A stretch of DNA of 64,000 nucleotides from Raphanus sativus (taxonomy: Eukaryota; Streptophyta; Magnoliopsida; Brassicales; Brassicaceae), in the NCBI RefSeq assembly GCF_000801105.2, contig NC_079516.1, positions 9,176,001-9,240,000 of the forward strand, in the 5' to 3' direction. Of this stretch, positions 33,611 through 45,970 are shown one piece after another. The notes beneath the pieces were generated by a model, which did no database searches, was not told the DNA's origin, and was given only the letters and a program-made list of their open reading frames with translations. A program made the position numbers and the translations under genes. The stretch's first letter is position 1, and every line of letters starts with the position of its first letter.

Positions 33611-33618
33611 TTTATATA
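33611..33618 (-). promoter_or_regulatory. TATA box of the MYB gene
   Basis: The minus strand reads GCATATATAAATACTG, a strong TATA match roughly 150 bp before the MYB start codon. This predicts transcription starting near 33580 and a 5' leader of about 115 bp. Confidence 0.65.
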
Positions 33619-33639
33619 TGCACGCACTAGCTCTAAGTC

Positions 33640-35872
33640 CTTGGCTCCACCACCTAATATGTTTGTTTTCTATAGAGATAGAAACTACTGACGGGAAAAA
33701 GATCTTTTTACATTTTTAGAGTAATGTTCTTTCTAGAATCAAAATTATAAGGTTATATCACTATCAAAAACCAAGATTATATGGAAAACCAAATGTTAGC
33801 AAAAATAAAAGATTATATGGAAACCTACAATATATATATACATATATATACACTTTTCAATCTCAAATTACAAAATAGCTCTTCAAACTCGTAATTAGTA
33901 ATAAGAAAAATAATCTTTTCAGCAAACGTTATCCAAAATAAAAAGGAATTATCATTTAAGGAAAAAAGGAATATTATTAGAAAGAAAGGTAAGAAAAGAA
34001 GGGTTAGAACTTGCAACTATGCAGAACTTGTGTGCTCTCTTTACCTCTTTTCACAGGTCGTTTTCATAAGACTCTCGTATATATCCTTTCGTCCGTCCAT
34101 TCGAGTCTTCATCTCTCAATTCCAAAGGCATCAAGAGTTACTAAACTGCCCTTTCTGGTTGGTACATTGTGTTGGATATTTAAGTTAGGGATATAAATAT
34201 AATCTAAATCGAACGGAAGTTAAGCCAGTCACTAAACCATAAATTAATGAAAATGAAAATTAAACCATAGATCGGATTTTTTTTTTTGTTAACCCTTCTT
34301 TTAGTAGTTTAAATGTTATACTTAGTCACCAAACTTCATTAATTTGTGAACACCAAAAAGGGTATTACAGGGCTATTAATTTAAACAATAGATCAATATT
34401 CATGCAGGATTAAAGATATAATGTTTAGGCATAAGGTAACATGGTCTAACGGAGCATCAAATCCAATAGAATAATCCTTATATGCTAAAGCTATTTCGAA
34501 CTTATATCACGTCGCCAAGTATAATATGATTTAGGACTTAATGCAAAGATATTAATTATAGGTTAGTTTAAACTCCCTTAATTAATATTTTATTTAAAAG
34601 CACAACTAAAGTAAAAAAATTTGATGGTGCTTGATTATTTTAAGGTGATACACATAGTTGAACCACTAAGGTTTATCCAAGTGTCGAGGAGAATTATACA
34701 TGCGATCTTATAAAAATCTTTGTTGTTTGTCTTATAAGATTCGTTGGATTCCACATAAGGAATTATGGTAATATACTAAAGAAATAAATTAAATAATTAT
34801 GAAAGAGTTTATGGTTTTTGTGCATCATCATGAGACAGGTGGTGGTCTTATAATTCTCTGTCTCAAGATATTTACAAGATTGTAAGTACTTTATTTTCTT
34901 ATTTTCTTGTGTAGTATATGATCATTTTTAAAAGATCAATGCCTAGTGTTAACATCTTCTCCAAGAAATATCTACCAAAATAATACTGAAAAAGTGCGCA
35001 TGTGGTTGGGTTAACAGTTGGTTTCAATTCATCTCTGCATCTTATGGAACTAACTTAAAAACCAAACTTATCGAATAGTTTTTGTTTCTAAAATAAAGTT
35101 ACCATTAAGCTTATGTGTATGTATTGGAAATTATTTATCAATTTGTAACAGAACTGTTGAATTTGATTGTTCTAAAGTCCATGGAAAACTAGAGTCTTGG
35201 TGTACTATAATGGTGCTGTCGAATATTTGTTTTAATACGATAAGAAACATAGTAGCTAATTAGCACTACACACATAAAAATAATCTTCTAACCAAGGTCA
35301 GATTTAGGGTTTATCATGTCAACCTTCACCGACTGTCGTCGACAGCTCCACTTGTTAGTCAATGATAACAAGCCAGTTCAAAGCTATTAAGTCAAGAGCA
35401 TCAAATCATGATGTATTAGCATCAAATCATCAGAACTTATTTTTCTGTAAAATGAAATATGAGGATTTAAATTTGATGACGATGCAAAAAAGACACTAAA
35501 AACCACAGTATTAGACATAAAGTATCTCACACCGGTAGTTGGAAGGGATCCTTAATAATATATAAAGTGGATGTGTCACTCCTCTTATCACCAATTGGTT
35601 TTAAGTTGGAAACTCATCTAGTTTAACATGGTAATATAGTCCGATCTACGCAGTCCAAATATCATTATTATCTGTTCGGATGGATTTTGAATCTTTCATA
35701 TTGTAATGAAGCTAAGTTTGAGGAAACTCTCATGAAACTTTGAAGTTAGGAAACTTTTAGGAAGCAAACTAAAAAACGTACTTTATGAAAGATTATCAAG
35801 TATTTCGGAACTAAAAATTGGCCTATTGTTATATATTATATTTTCCTAACAAGTTAAAAAAATATTTTTATA
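33640..35872. other. Intergenic, no gene recognised
   Basis: Upstream MYB sequence followed by AT-rich DNA. No protein match, array or clear element boundary was seen. A GTCGTCGAC palindrome lies near 35335 without further context. Confidence 0.5.
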
Positions 35873-36346
35873 TCTATATTCTATTAAAATAGAAGTACAA
35901 AAAAACTTCGTATTTTTAAGCATTCTATTATAATATTTACTTTCCTATTTATACTTATCCTAACTACTTTATTAATTTTACATCCATAACTTTCAGCATT
36001 TATTATACTTTGTTACTTAAAATAACCATAAAGTATATCTAAATTACAAAACAATTAATGCATACCAATATTCATTTTTGTCATATTAAACATGAATTAA
36101 ATAATTAACTGGATGGGTGTTTATCATCTATCTTATTAAATCTATCTTATTAAATCTAAAGTACAAAAAGAAAATAATCATTCCTTCAAGTTAGAAGTTA
36201 CAGATTTTTCTATTAGGATTCTAACTATTCATAGATTTTAGAATTAAAATATTCTAACTAAAATATATATCACTAATTATAAAAATAATGTTTACTTATA
36301 AAAAGTAAAAACAAATATCAGCTCGGCCGAGCGGGTCAAGCTCTAG
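35873..36346 (+). mobile_element. Complete non-autonomous Helitron, 474 bp
   Basis: The plus strand begins A|TCTATATTCTATTAAAAT at 35873. It ends with a perfect stem GCTCGG/CCGAGC (36321-36332), GGGTCAAGCTCTAG and then T (CTAG 36343-36346). Both ends and the A/T target are canonical. A second 5'-like sequence (TCTATCTTATTAAATCTAAA) lies inside near 36143, so it may be a composite of two elements. It has no coding capacity. Confidence 0.8.
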
Positions 36347-37109
36347 TATATAATTAGACCGCAATTTTTTTAACAGTTTCAACTTTAAAATAATTCTTCT
36401 GAGTTTTGACAATAATATTGTTGTCTTACAGAAAATAGAAGTACTTCAATAAGGTTTCTAACTTCTTTATATATATAATTTCTTTAGATATTGATTATCG
36501 GAACATTTTGGATTTCTTAAATAAATCATCACCAATTATGTTTTAAATGCATACTTTTAGTTTATTTTTAAAAAATTCTTAATTTCAATCATGATGCTCT
36601 AAGAACATCATAACTAATTACATGAAAAAGGAACTCGCAAAGATCTATAGAATGCAGACTTATGGCTGTAATAAAATTTATAATATATGATTATCCAATT
36701 TGTAAATCGGAAATTTGTTATAGAACCCAAATGATTTTTAGTCAAAAAAGAAACATCATAACTAATGCCTAACAAATATTCTTGTAACTATAAATCTATA
36801 AATTTTGTTTATCGATATATATTAATAAAAAATATTTAAAATGTCCTTTTAAACTTGTTTCCCTAACCTCTTTGGCGGTGACTGGGATGGCGATTTCCAG
36901 ATCTCCATTCTTCTGACAGCGGACTTCATCTTCAGCAATTCCAACGTTCCTCTCATCACCACAAAGAAGACTACCAGACACTTCTTGTGGTCCCGTGATT
37001 CCGTACGACGTTCAGCTTTCCTCCATCTTTGCATCCTCGACAAGTAACAGATCTTATGGCTGGCTGATTGATTTTTTCCTTTGAAAATCGATCTCTTCGG
37101 ATCTCTTCG
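36347..37109. other. Intergenic, no gene recognised
   Basis: AT-rich up to about 36840. Positions 36850-37100 are less AT-rich and border the CACTA remnant. No protein match was found. Confidence 0.4.
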
Positions 37110-38275
37110 TACTACAAGAAAACACGCCAAATTCCGACGGAGGTTCCGATGGACTCTAATATCGTCGGATGTTTTTGACGTTTTTCCGACCAATTTCCGA
37201 CGAAAACAAAAAACATGAAGTCGTCGGAATTCCGTCGGCCAATTCCGACGGAATTCCAATGAAACTTGATTCGTCGGTATATACCGACGAATTTCCAACG
37301 ACATTCCGATTAAAAAATATAACTGTTGCATTCGTCGGTATTCCGTCAGAATATACCGATGAATTTCCGACGAACCATGTGACTGTTGCCGACAAATATA
37401 TATGACCGTTTTATAGCCGTTTGAAATTGGAAAATACCGACAGAACTCCGACGGATGTAAAGTAGTTCGTCGGAATACCGTCCAAAATTTGTCAGACGGC
37501 CGTAAGAAATTTCCTATAAATGCAACCTCTCCTCATTCAACCCATTCACTCCTCATTCTATCTTCTTTCTCTTTAATCATAACAATTCCGTAAAAATCAT
37601 GTCTTCATGAGTTTATTATCGTTCGTGGATGGATAAACCTCATTTGGATCCCAACACCAATTTGCTTACGGAAGAATACGTTCAAGGGATTGGAGAATTC
37701 ATGAGGCTTGTTCAACAGCAACCAAATGCAAAAAGTGGTATGTTAAGATGTCCCTACTCTACTTGCAATAATAATAAGGTTATAAAAGAATTTGATGTTT
37801 GGACTCATTTGTATATGAAAGGGTTTTCACGTAATTATAAAGTTTGGTATCTTCATGGGGAAACTGGTTATGAATATGGTAGTACTAGCGAACCTCAGCA
37901 TGTTAGTGAACTTCAGCCTGATATTAGGTTAGAAGAATCTAGAACGGATATAGATTATGGTGTAGGTACTGAGCAGATGGTACATGATCATTATAGAAGG
38001 AAAGAACCAAATCCCGAATCTAGGAGATTTTTTGACATGTTGGATACATGAAAACAGCCTTTGTATCAAAATTGTAGAGATGGTCATTCAGCCTTATCAT
38101 CTGCAACTAGATTAATGGATATTAAGACATACTATAATTTGACTGAAGAATGTATGGATGCGATCACTGATTTTGTCAAAGGTATTCTACCTGAGAATAA
38201 TCTTGCACCGGGTTCATACTCGAGGTTCAGAAACTTGTTGCCGGTCTTCAACTACCGTACGATCGGTTAGATAGT
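37110..38275 (+). mobile_element. CACTA (En/Spm) transposon remnant, 5' part
   Basis: A degenerate terminal repeat (TACTACAAGAAAACACGCC at 37110, compared with the typical CACTACAAGAAAA) is followed to about 37500 by many copies, in both orientations, of a TTCCGACGGAATTCCGTCGG-type subterminal repeat. A broken transposase frame follows. No 3' terminus was found; the element appears cut off near 38275, where unrelated LINE-type sequence begins. Confidence 0.75.
37599..38273 (+). pseudogene. CACTA transposase fragment (TNP2-type)
   Basis: From ATG at 37599 the frame meets a stop after three codons, then continues YYRSWMDKPHLDPNTNLLTE. It has a transposase-associated zinc region (RCPYSTCNNNK, WTHLYMKGFSRNYKVWYLHG) and, after another stop at 38049-38051, CRDGHSALSSATRLMDIKTY and MDAITDFVKGILPENNLAPG. 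These are landmarks of CACTA transposases in Brassicaceae. The catalytic part downstream is missing, so it is inactive. Confidence 0.75.
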
Positions 38276-38465
38276 TCCTTGCAGTTTTTGATCAGTTGTT
38301 CTTTGACGATCTCTGGACGACGATAAAGTGGATCTACATAAACACCCACGTCGCAGATCTCACCCACGCCATAGCTTTTGTTTCGGTGTTGTAATAGGAT
38401 TTGTTGTGATTTGCCTCAAGCCCTCCATACCATCGTATGGTATGGTTCGTGCTAACTCTGCCCAT

Positions 38466-38591
38466 ATGGCAGACATTAAGGGAAAAGACATCCTGTATGA
38501 GGATGATGATAGCCCTATCAAGTTGACTGATCAAGATAATTCTCAGGTTATTAAAGAACATCGTATGTCGTTGATTGAGAAGGTTCTCGTG
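38466..38591 (+). pseudogene. DUF4283-type retroelement ORF1 fragment
   Basis: The frame from ATG at 38466 reads MADIKGKDILYEDDDSPIKL then TDQDNSQVIKEHRMSLIEKV. This resembles the N-terminus of the DUF4283/zinc-knuckle proteins encoded by plant LINEs. Homology is lost after LIEKVL, so only the first 40 or so codons remain. Confidence 0.55.
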
Positions 38592-38599
38592 TCAAGTCA

Positions 38600-39786
38600 C
38601 ATAGGATCCATGTCACAAAGTGAGCTCTTGTCAGCGCGACACGTGTCCAGACTAATGAAACTCATAGTGTCATTTATTCAGAGATCTAATGAGATATAAT
38701 TGTTGTGTAATCGGAACTGAGAATGGACCCGTCTATATGACGTATTTTCGGTTGTAGATTTTGATGGTGTGTGCGGCCAGAAGAAATGAGGTTCGTCCCT
38801 AACCGTAAACGTTCGACGGCAACACAGTGACTCATGAGCTTTCGACTGCAATTTCCGAAACCGTCCGAGTTATTCATTCGATGAAGCATTTATTTTTATA
38901 TATATCAAATAAAATTCAAAGTAAAAAGATATAGGTTTTTGGGATCAAAGAGAGTCCACAATAGAGACAAATGAAGGTATATTATGCTTAAAGATTATAA
39001 AATAACTGTAAATTTATTGTAAGATAGCATTTAAGTTTCTCTTTCAAGTATATAAAAACTATATGTTCGTTTTAAAGTTTATTTGCCAAGTTATTTTTGT
39101 ACAAATGCCTTTTGATATCTATATTGTTTTATTCTATGAGAAAAAATTCTCACTTACTTATCATGCATTGTTTTTTTTACTAAATGCATTATTATTTTTA
39201 AAGAAAAATGTCAAAGTACATATCATGCATTATAATAAGACATCCAAAGACAACTATAATATATAATTTTAACCACAATAAATAATTGGTTATACTTTTT
39301 AATAAATATTTTGTTCAAGAAAATAACAATATTATGCAAATACGATTATGGCCATTGTTCAAAATTGATTATATATATATATATATATATTGAAAAAAAT
39401 AGATGATACAAATAAATCAAAAATATGTAGGACAAGTTGAAGAAAAACACTTCAAAAGATAAATGTTCTAAGACCCTTAAAAATTAAGAAATTATTGGTT
39501 ATGAAGCCAAAGTAAAATTTAATTTATACAATAAATAACTTCAAATTAAACAAATAAATAAAAAATTCTACACCATTAAAATAAAAACAGAATAAAATTT
39601 CAAATAAATAATCTTATTAATCATTTGGAAAAATTAAGTTAATTGTAATGAGAATGAAACTGAATAAAGAATAACAATCAATAAAATAACGATTCATAAT
39701 AATATAGAACAAAAAAATTAAAATAAAAATATTAAAAAATCAAAAATATTTACTCTAAATATTTAAATTATTTTCAAACTATCATC
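38600..39786. other. Intergenic, AT-rich, no gene
   Basis: Nothing coding was seen. A short TA microsatellite is at about 39370-39390. Confidence 0.5.
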
Positions 39787-39812
39787 TCGCCTGTAGGACG
39801 GACCGGTCCTAG
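39787..39812 (+). mobile_element. Helitron-like 3' terminus
   Basis: CGCCTGTAGGACGG and ACCGGTCCTAG|T end in CTAG at 39809-39812 followed by T, with GC-rich self-complementary sequence just before. It fits a Helitron 3' end, but the stem is imperfect and the 5' end was not found. Confidence 0.4.
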
Positions 39813-39884
39813 TACGTTATATAATGTTTTTTTTTATTTTGTAAAGGCATCAGTATCATTCCTACATCAGTTTAGTTGAGTATT

Positions 39885-40556
39885 TTGGGGGTTCACTCCC
39901 TATGATATAATCGTAGATTCAGCAAACAATAATATTTATTTATTACAGATTTAATATCTTTTAAAAAAGGAAGTAAAATAATAAGAAATCTATTAAGTTA
40001 TATTATTTTTTAAAATAAATAAAAAATAATAGTTACAAAAAAATATTTTTTAGCAATGTTAACACCGTCAGCAAAACACTAAATCCTAAACCCTAAATTT
40101 TTGGATAAATTCTAAACTCTAAATCATAAACATTAAAATCTAAATCTTAAAACATTAAACCCTAAATCCTTAACCGTAAACTCTAAACCCTAGGGTTTAG
40201 ACTTTATCCAAGGGTTTAGGGTTTATCCAAGAGTTTAGGGTTTACCCAATATTTTAGGATTTACCCAAAGATTTAGAGTTTATCCAATGGTTTAGGATTT
40301 ACCCAATATTTTAAAGTTTATCCAAAGATGTAAGGTTTATAATTTATGGTTTAGGGTTTACTGTTTTATTGACAGTGTTAACAATATTTAAAAAATTCTT
40401 CTTTTTGGTAACTATTACTATTTTTTATTTTTTTTTAAACATAATATAACTTGACAAATTTTTTATTTTTTGTTTAGTTTTTTAAAAAATATTGAATCTA
40501 AAATAACTAAATAATATTGGTTGATAAATCTATAGGTTTACGAACCCAATAAAAAC
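39885..40556. mobile_element. Foldback element built on telomere-like motifs
   Basis: The whole 670-bp segment is an imperfect palindrome. Its centre is CTAAACCCTAGGGTTTAG (40183-40200). The left arm carries repeated AAACCCTAAA-type motifs and the right arm repeated TTTAGGGTTTA motifs. Farther out, GTTAACACCGTCA at about 40059 pairs with TGACAGTGTTAAC at about 40370, TTAAGTTATATTAT with ATAATATAACTTG, and the outer GGGTTC with GAACCC. Arm similarity beyond the telomere motifs argues for a transposable foldback element. Family and target duplication are unresolved. Confidence 0.65.
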
Positions 40557-41094
40557 TCGGTTTAATTATACAATTTATTGTATTTCACTTTCCCTTTAAT
40601 CATCTACCAAAAGAACGATTCTGATCAGGAATATTAAGGACAAGTAAATCGAGTTAATCACACTTATATATAAGAAGTTTGCTAGTACAATCCAGATAGA
40701 GATAACGTTATATCGTACCTAAAATAACTATATTGTTTACCAATTTGAATTCCCCAATCTAGAATTTCGAATATTGTTTAGTTTGATTGGTAATGTTTTA
40801 CTGCCGTGGTACATTGTATACCATTTCATGTGTAACCATTTCGTGGCAAAGAAAGGGGGATGGATACCACCATTTTATGCATATCACCAACTTTTACTAC
40901 TATTTTGTACCGTACCATGCTGACATTTCGTATTTCTATTTTGTACTATCAGTCCAACCTTTTATATTTGATTTTGTACTGCATACTTGAGTTTCTTTTG
41001 TTAATAATGGAAGTTCCAGACTGTAGCTCCGTAATCTCTTCTAGGCGTCACTCCTTAGAACTTCTAATTATATAAATAACATTCTGTATTAAAG
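40557..41094. other. Intergenic, no gene recognised
   Basis: AT-rich with short open frames of no recognisable content, such as two overlapping ones at 40787-41075. Confidence 0.45.
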
Positions 41095-41155
41095 AAGATT
41101 TGAACTCATGAGATAAGTGAACCCGTTCACAGTACTACTAAACCATCAAAGTTTT
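41095..41155 (-). mobile_element. tRNA-like sequence, possible SINE head
   Basis: On the minus strand a box A match (TGGTTTAGTAG) is followed about 35 bp later by a box B match (GAGTTCAAATC). No clear tail or target duplication was identified, so it may be a worn SINE or chance. Confidence 0.35.
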
Positions 41156-41861
41156 CGTTTCTTACTTAAGTTGAACATTTGGTTTAAGACATGTGTAATA
41201 GTATAAAAATTGGAATGATTCCAACATGGACGGACGAAAAAAACATTTTGTTTTATAGATTATCCATAATTATGGGAAGGTTTGAACTGAGAAACTTCTT
41301 ATCTGACCTTTGCTTCGTCATCATCAATAACCTTCTTTAAGTTACTGGAAAGCAAGAGACGAGCCTTTCGGAACGGTTGTTCTCGTGTTAGATAATAGAG
41401 AATAAATGCATAAAGAAACAACATAAACAATAATGCTATCAGAAGAATAAAATTTGTCTGGAAAGAACATTAGGTAATATAGTAAAAATCACGAGATCAA
41501 ACGTAATAATTATAATATATTATGAGGGTATAGTCATAATCAGGCTAATCTTTAGGATAAAATTCACTTTACCTCACCGGCCTAGAGTTATGTCGATTTT
41601 GTGTCTTTTAGTGGTACATGTCCATTTCGCTGCTTTAGTAGCTGAGGCACACGAAAATTTTGGTGGGTATAAGATGATCGAAAATGTACTGAAATTATCA
41701 AACTAAATTCTTCTCTTTTTTGTAAACTGGGGATTTTGTGTATGTCAGTGGATTTTGTAATCATTTCGGTAAAAAGTGTAGTCAAATAGTATAACAAAAT
41801 ATCAAATTTGATACAAATGAGTGTTAAAGAGACTAAACACTTTAAAAATGATCGAGTAAAG

Positions 41862-43105
41862 GGGAAAATTGTCTTTTAAATCACGAACTTTCAAATTTGG
41901 TTGAATAAAAGCCTGAACTTTCCCTTGGACCATTTAAAGCACCAATTTAATTTGACTAGCCATTTTAAACATTAATTTAGTTTGACTAAACCAAATTAAG
42001 CACGACGTTAACTCGGATAACAGAATGATTAAACAGAGTTAAATGCCGTCTCTAATCTCCGTTAAGTTCAAAACGACGTCGTTTAGAAATCTTTTAAAAA
42101 ATCGCATCTGGGTGGATCGAACCTGTTACCAAAGACACACACATGTAACGCGCAAACCACTAGACTACTTGCACTTTTTGAACTTTATTGACTAATAATA
42201 CCTATTATTGTGAAACCTCCAAATCATCTTCTTCCACTCTAAATCCCTAAATGATTTTATAAATATTAAAACTTGTAAATAGCTTATTAGTTATTTGAAA
42301 TTTTGTGAGTATAAATAACTAAATGATTTTTAATTATATTTTTTAACTAATAATAATACAAAATGATTTTAAATTATGATTTTTAAAAATATAATCTTTT
42401 AGTATTATTAAAAATTATAATAAACAATTATAGTTAATAATAACTTGTCTGATTTATAATAATAATTAATTATAATTTTTAATTAATAGTATACCAAATG
42501 ATTGTTAATTATAATTTTAATTACTAGATGATTTTTAATTACTAATAAAACAAAATGATTTTTATTATAAGTAGTATTTTTAATAATACTTGTAAATAAA
42601 ACTTAATATTATAGTTAAGTTAATAATTATTATAAGTTTAATATTTTTAGTAATGTTCACAAATTTTTGAATAGTTAATAATTTATTTACAATTTTTAAT
42701 ATTTATAAAATTAATTAGGGATTTAGGGTTGAATAAGATGATTTGGAGGTTTCACAATACTAACTATTACTAGTCAATCATGTTAAAAAATATTTAAGTG
42801 GTCTAGTGGTTTGAGCCTTACATGTGTGTGTCTATTGTCACGGGTTCGATTCCACTCAAATGCATATTTTTAAAAGATTTTTAAACGACGTCGTTTTGGA
42901 CTTAACGGAGATTAGAGACGACATTTAACTCTGTTTAATCATTCTGTTATCCGAGTTAACGTCGTGCTTAATTTGGTTTAGTCAAACTAAATTGATGTTT
43001 AAAATGGCTAGTCAAATTAAATTGATGTTTTAAATGGTCCAAGAGAAAGTTCAGGCTTTTTTTCAACCAAATTTGAAAGTTCGTGATTTAAAAGACAATT
43101 TTCCC
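41862..43105. mobile_element. Foldback MULE with tRNA-like sequence in each arm
   Basis: The element is 1,244 bp. It starts GGGAAAATTGTCTTTTAAAT and ends with the inverse. It is flanked by a perfect 10-bp target duplication TCGAGTAAAG (41852-41861 and 43106-43115). Duplications of 9-11 bp with long inverted repeats mark Mutator-like elements. The arms are similar for at least 430 bp each (about 41862-42290 and 42680-43105). Each arm contains perfect pol III boxes. In the right arm (+) TGGTCTAGTGG is at 42799 and GGTTCGATTCC at 42843. In the left arm (-) TAGTCTAGTGG is at 42157-42167 and GGTTCGATCC at 42114-42123. No transposase is present. The reversed arms would give opposed tRNA-like units. 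Confidence 0.85.
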
Positions 43106-43115
43106 TCGAGTAAAG

Positions 43116-44690
43116 GGATTAGGAATTCATGAATACTTCATGAAATATTTTCATATATCCTCTTGTAACAAATGAAAATTTTAGGGGAAACTCACCAGCT
43201 TTGATGTTTTCTTACAAATGAAGTTCAACTTTTTTTTTTTACAAAAAGAAAGTCTAGTACAAAACGTAAGATTGAAAATATATACAAACTAATTAAGCAA
43301 ATATAGTGCATCCAAATCGCTAGTGTCAGCAAATCTAGTTTGGCTGTTAAACACTAAAGACCAATCCACCTTAAGCTGCCTTTTTAATTTGACAAAACCC
43401 ATTTCTATGAATTGTAAAATAGATACTCTTTCCTTTGATTACTTTATTAATTGCTCTTAAACCTTACACCTAACAAGTAAGACGCTTTTAATACAGTTGC
43501 TTACCTAAACTCAATTGGTTGAAAGAGAGGATACATTGTCTTTTCCATATCCTACATTCCAGTCTAGTGAATGGATTGAAAATTCTAGAAGATAGAGAGC
43601 GATATGAGTTATGAGTATTTTAGAAAATGAGAGATGTAGAGTAGAAGTGAAAAGCTTGAGGTTGAAAATGGTGGGGTTCATATATCATCATCATCTTGCA
43701 CACGAATGCCAATATAAATCTTTTCCATCTTTTTGCCAAAACAAATCTTGTTTGTTTATAATTGGTGTTGGTAGGCAAATTCTTACATCTTCTTCTAAAA
43801 TATTATTCCTTCTTTCTGCTACCAGTAGAAAAGAACTCTATTCCGCCACAAATTCTCATTACATCACTTAACTTTCATATCTTAGTAGTCTGATTAATTA
43901 TTTCCAAACCTATGAAAATTAGTTCTTCTGAATACTTAAATGTCTATAATGAACAACATAAACATAAAATATAAAACTATCTATAAGTTTAACAACGAAG
44001 TCATTAGTTTTAGACTCCGGTCTTTGAGTCAAGCTAATCAAGCTTATGTTAGGCTGCAAATTTGATAATTTATTTTAGTCTGTTGTTTATATATGATTTT
44101 TTTTAATTCGTAGCCACAATTTACTAGCCAAATTATTATGACCTCAATTTGAAGGCTTTGTTTGTAAAAATAATAATAAATTTCATCTTCCAGTTAAATT
44201 TTGTTAGTAAAACATGAAATCTCAATCAAATCAAAAGCTTAAATAAGAGTCAAGAAGATGATGCTAAATGATAAGAAAACACATTTATCATACTCCTTTA
44301 AGGAACCAAGTATGTTATGAAGTTAGATTTTGTTACTGTCGAGGAGAGAGGACGACACTAAGCCTGACGACTTACTTGTGTTGAACTTTTGTCGGTTGCA
44401 CATATTTTCTTTCTTCTGCATTTGGGCTTGAAGAAGCAAAGCATCCTTCTTACCTTGAGTCTTTGCTTCACTACTGTTTACAAACCCCCTCACACCCCAA
44501 GTTGCTACGAGAAGTAAGGAATGGTTGCTGCGGTAAGGACTTTGTGAAAGTGCCATCAAATTGTTTAGTACCTGGAATTTGATGAACCGCTAAGGCACCA
44601 AGTACAACTTTGTTCATGATCATAGTGAAAGTATGTATAAAATGTTTCACCTGATTGGGTAGAGTTAGATTCGCTGTTAAGTAAACCGCA
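43116..44690. other. Intergenic, no gene recognised
   Basis: AT-rich sequence with no protein match. A short plus-strand frame at 43611-43871 has no recognisable domain. Confidence 0.45.
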
Positions 44691-44698
44691 TAAATGTT

Positions 44699-45970
44699 TC
44701 AACTCAGCTTTGTTGCATTACAGTGTTTAATCCTAGGATTCATCACACTTTTTCTATGAAGGGTTTTTTGCTGGCTTTTAACACTTTCAGCAGTTTGAGC
44801 AAGCTGAACATCAATCTTCTTTATGTTGTTGTTCACAATATAATATTTTGTATTCAGCTCGGTGAACATGCTGTCCATCCTAGTGTTGATATCTGCGGTA
44901 ACCTGATTCAGTGTCTTGACATGAACCTGCTGGCTCTGAAGCATCTGCTCCATCATGATATTGAGATTTTTCAGCTCATTTTATAGACCAATCGTGGCAG
45001 ATGGAGCAGTTTGCTGGTTGCTCTGCGGCTGTTGCTAGTTCTGATTTTGATTATGACCCACGAACCGATTCTGTGCCTGAATGAAAACAAAGGTTTTATC
45101 CTGAAAGTCTTGCCGGAAGCTTTGCTGAGACCCTGCACCTTGTGCATGGTTGTTCTTCACATACCCATGTCTGTTGATGTAGCTGACCTCTTGCTATTGT
45201 TCCCTTTCTTTTCAGCCTCGATAGCAACCTCTTGAGTGTTCTTAATCTGCTCAGCAGTAGCTTTCTCCATGATGAAGATTTTCCCTTGGTTGTTTTCAGT
45301 AGCTGATCAACCTTGGCTGTCAGTTCATCAATCTTTTGGGTGTCGACACTGTTGACTTCCTTGGAGCAAACGCTCTCCTAATTCTTATTGGCTAAATTAG
45401 CAGTCGTGTTCTCAGTCAGCTCAAACGCTCCATCAGTGGTCTGAGTCATGAAATCTCTATTGCTCGCAGAGTTTAGAGCACTTCGGTATTCCCAGTCTAC
45501 TCCATCATAGAAAATGCCCAGGAGGTAATAATCATCATCAAATCCATGGTGAGGGAATTATCTGCGGTAGTCATTGAAGCACTCCCATGCTTCGTAAAAA
45601 GGCTCATCTGTGAGCTGTATGAAGAAGGTGATCTTGTTCCTCAATGCTGCAGTTCTCGCCTTAGTGTAAAAATGCTCAGGAACGCTGATCAGACCTGTTC
45701 CCATGAAGTGAGAGAGCCGGTAGGGAGAGAGTTCAACCACAGTGCAGCTTTTCTATCAAGCGAAAATAGGAAAAGTATGCACTTAATGTAGTCTGGTGGT
45801 ACACCATTCACACGAGTAAAATTGTAGACTTTTTCGAAACTCTCAATGTGCTCTAGTGGAATCTCTGTCAGGAGACCAGTGAACATTTTCCTCTAAACTA
45901 GAGCGATCAGAGCAGGCTTGATCTCAAAGTCTTGCCTCAGACAGGGTGGGGGAACAATGGCATAGTGCGA
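44699..45970 (-). pseudogene. Athila-type gypsy gag remnant
   Basis: On the minus strand, about 45960-45550 encodes FEIKPALIAL, MFTGLLTEIPLEHIESFEKV, NGVPPDYIKCILFLFSLDRK, AALWLNSLPTGSLTSWEQV and TDEPFYEAWECFNDYRR. These are landmarks of the Athila gag region. Farther along, about 44960-44700 is a Gln-rich coiled-coil-like stretch (TRMDSMFTELNTKY). Several stops and shifts interrupt it. The primer-binding site and LTR side lie to the right at 46.38 kb, consistent with minus-strand orientation. Confidence 0.7.

Noticed and set aside
40075..40370. Interstitial telomere or chromosome fusion point
   Set aside because: Motifs are degenerate and inverted, and palindromic similarity extends well outside them, so a foldback element explains it better.
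42114..42167. Functional tRNA genes at 42.1 and 42.8 kb
   Set aside because: Box A and box B are good, but acceptor and anticodon stems do not pair convincingly and both copies sit in transposon arms.
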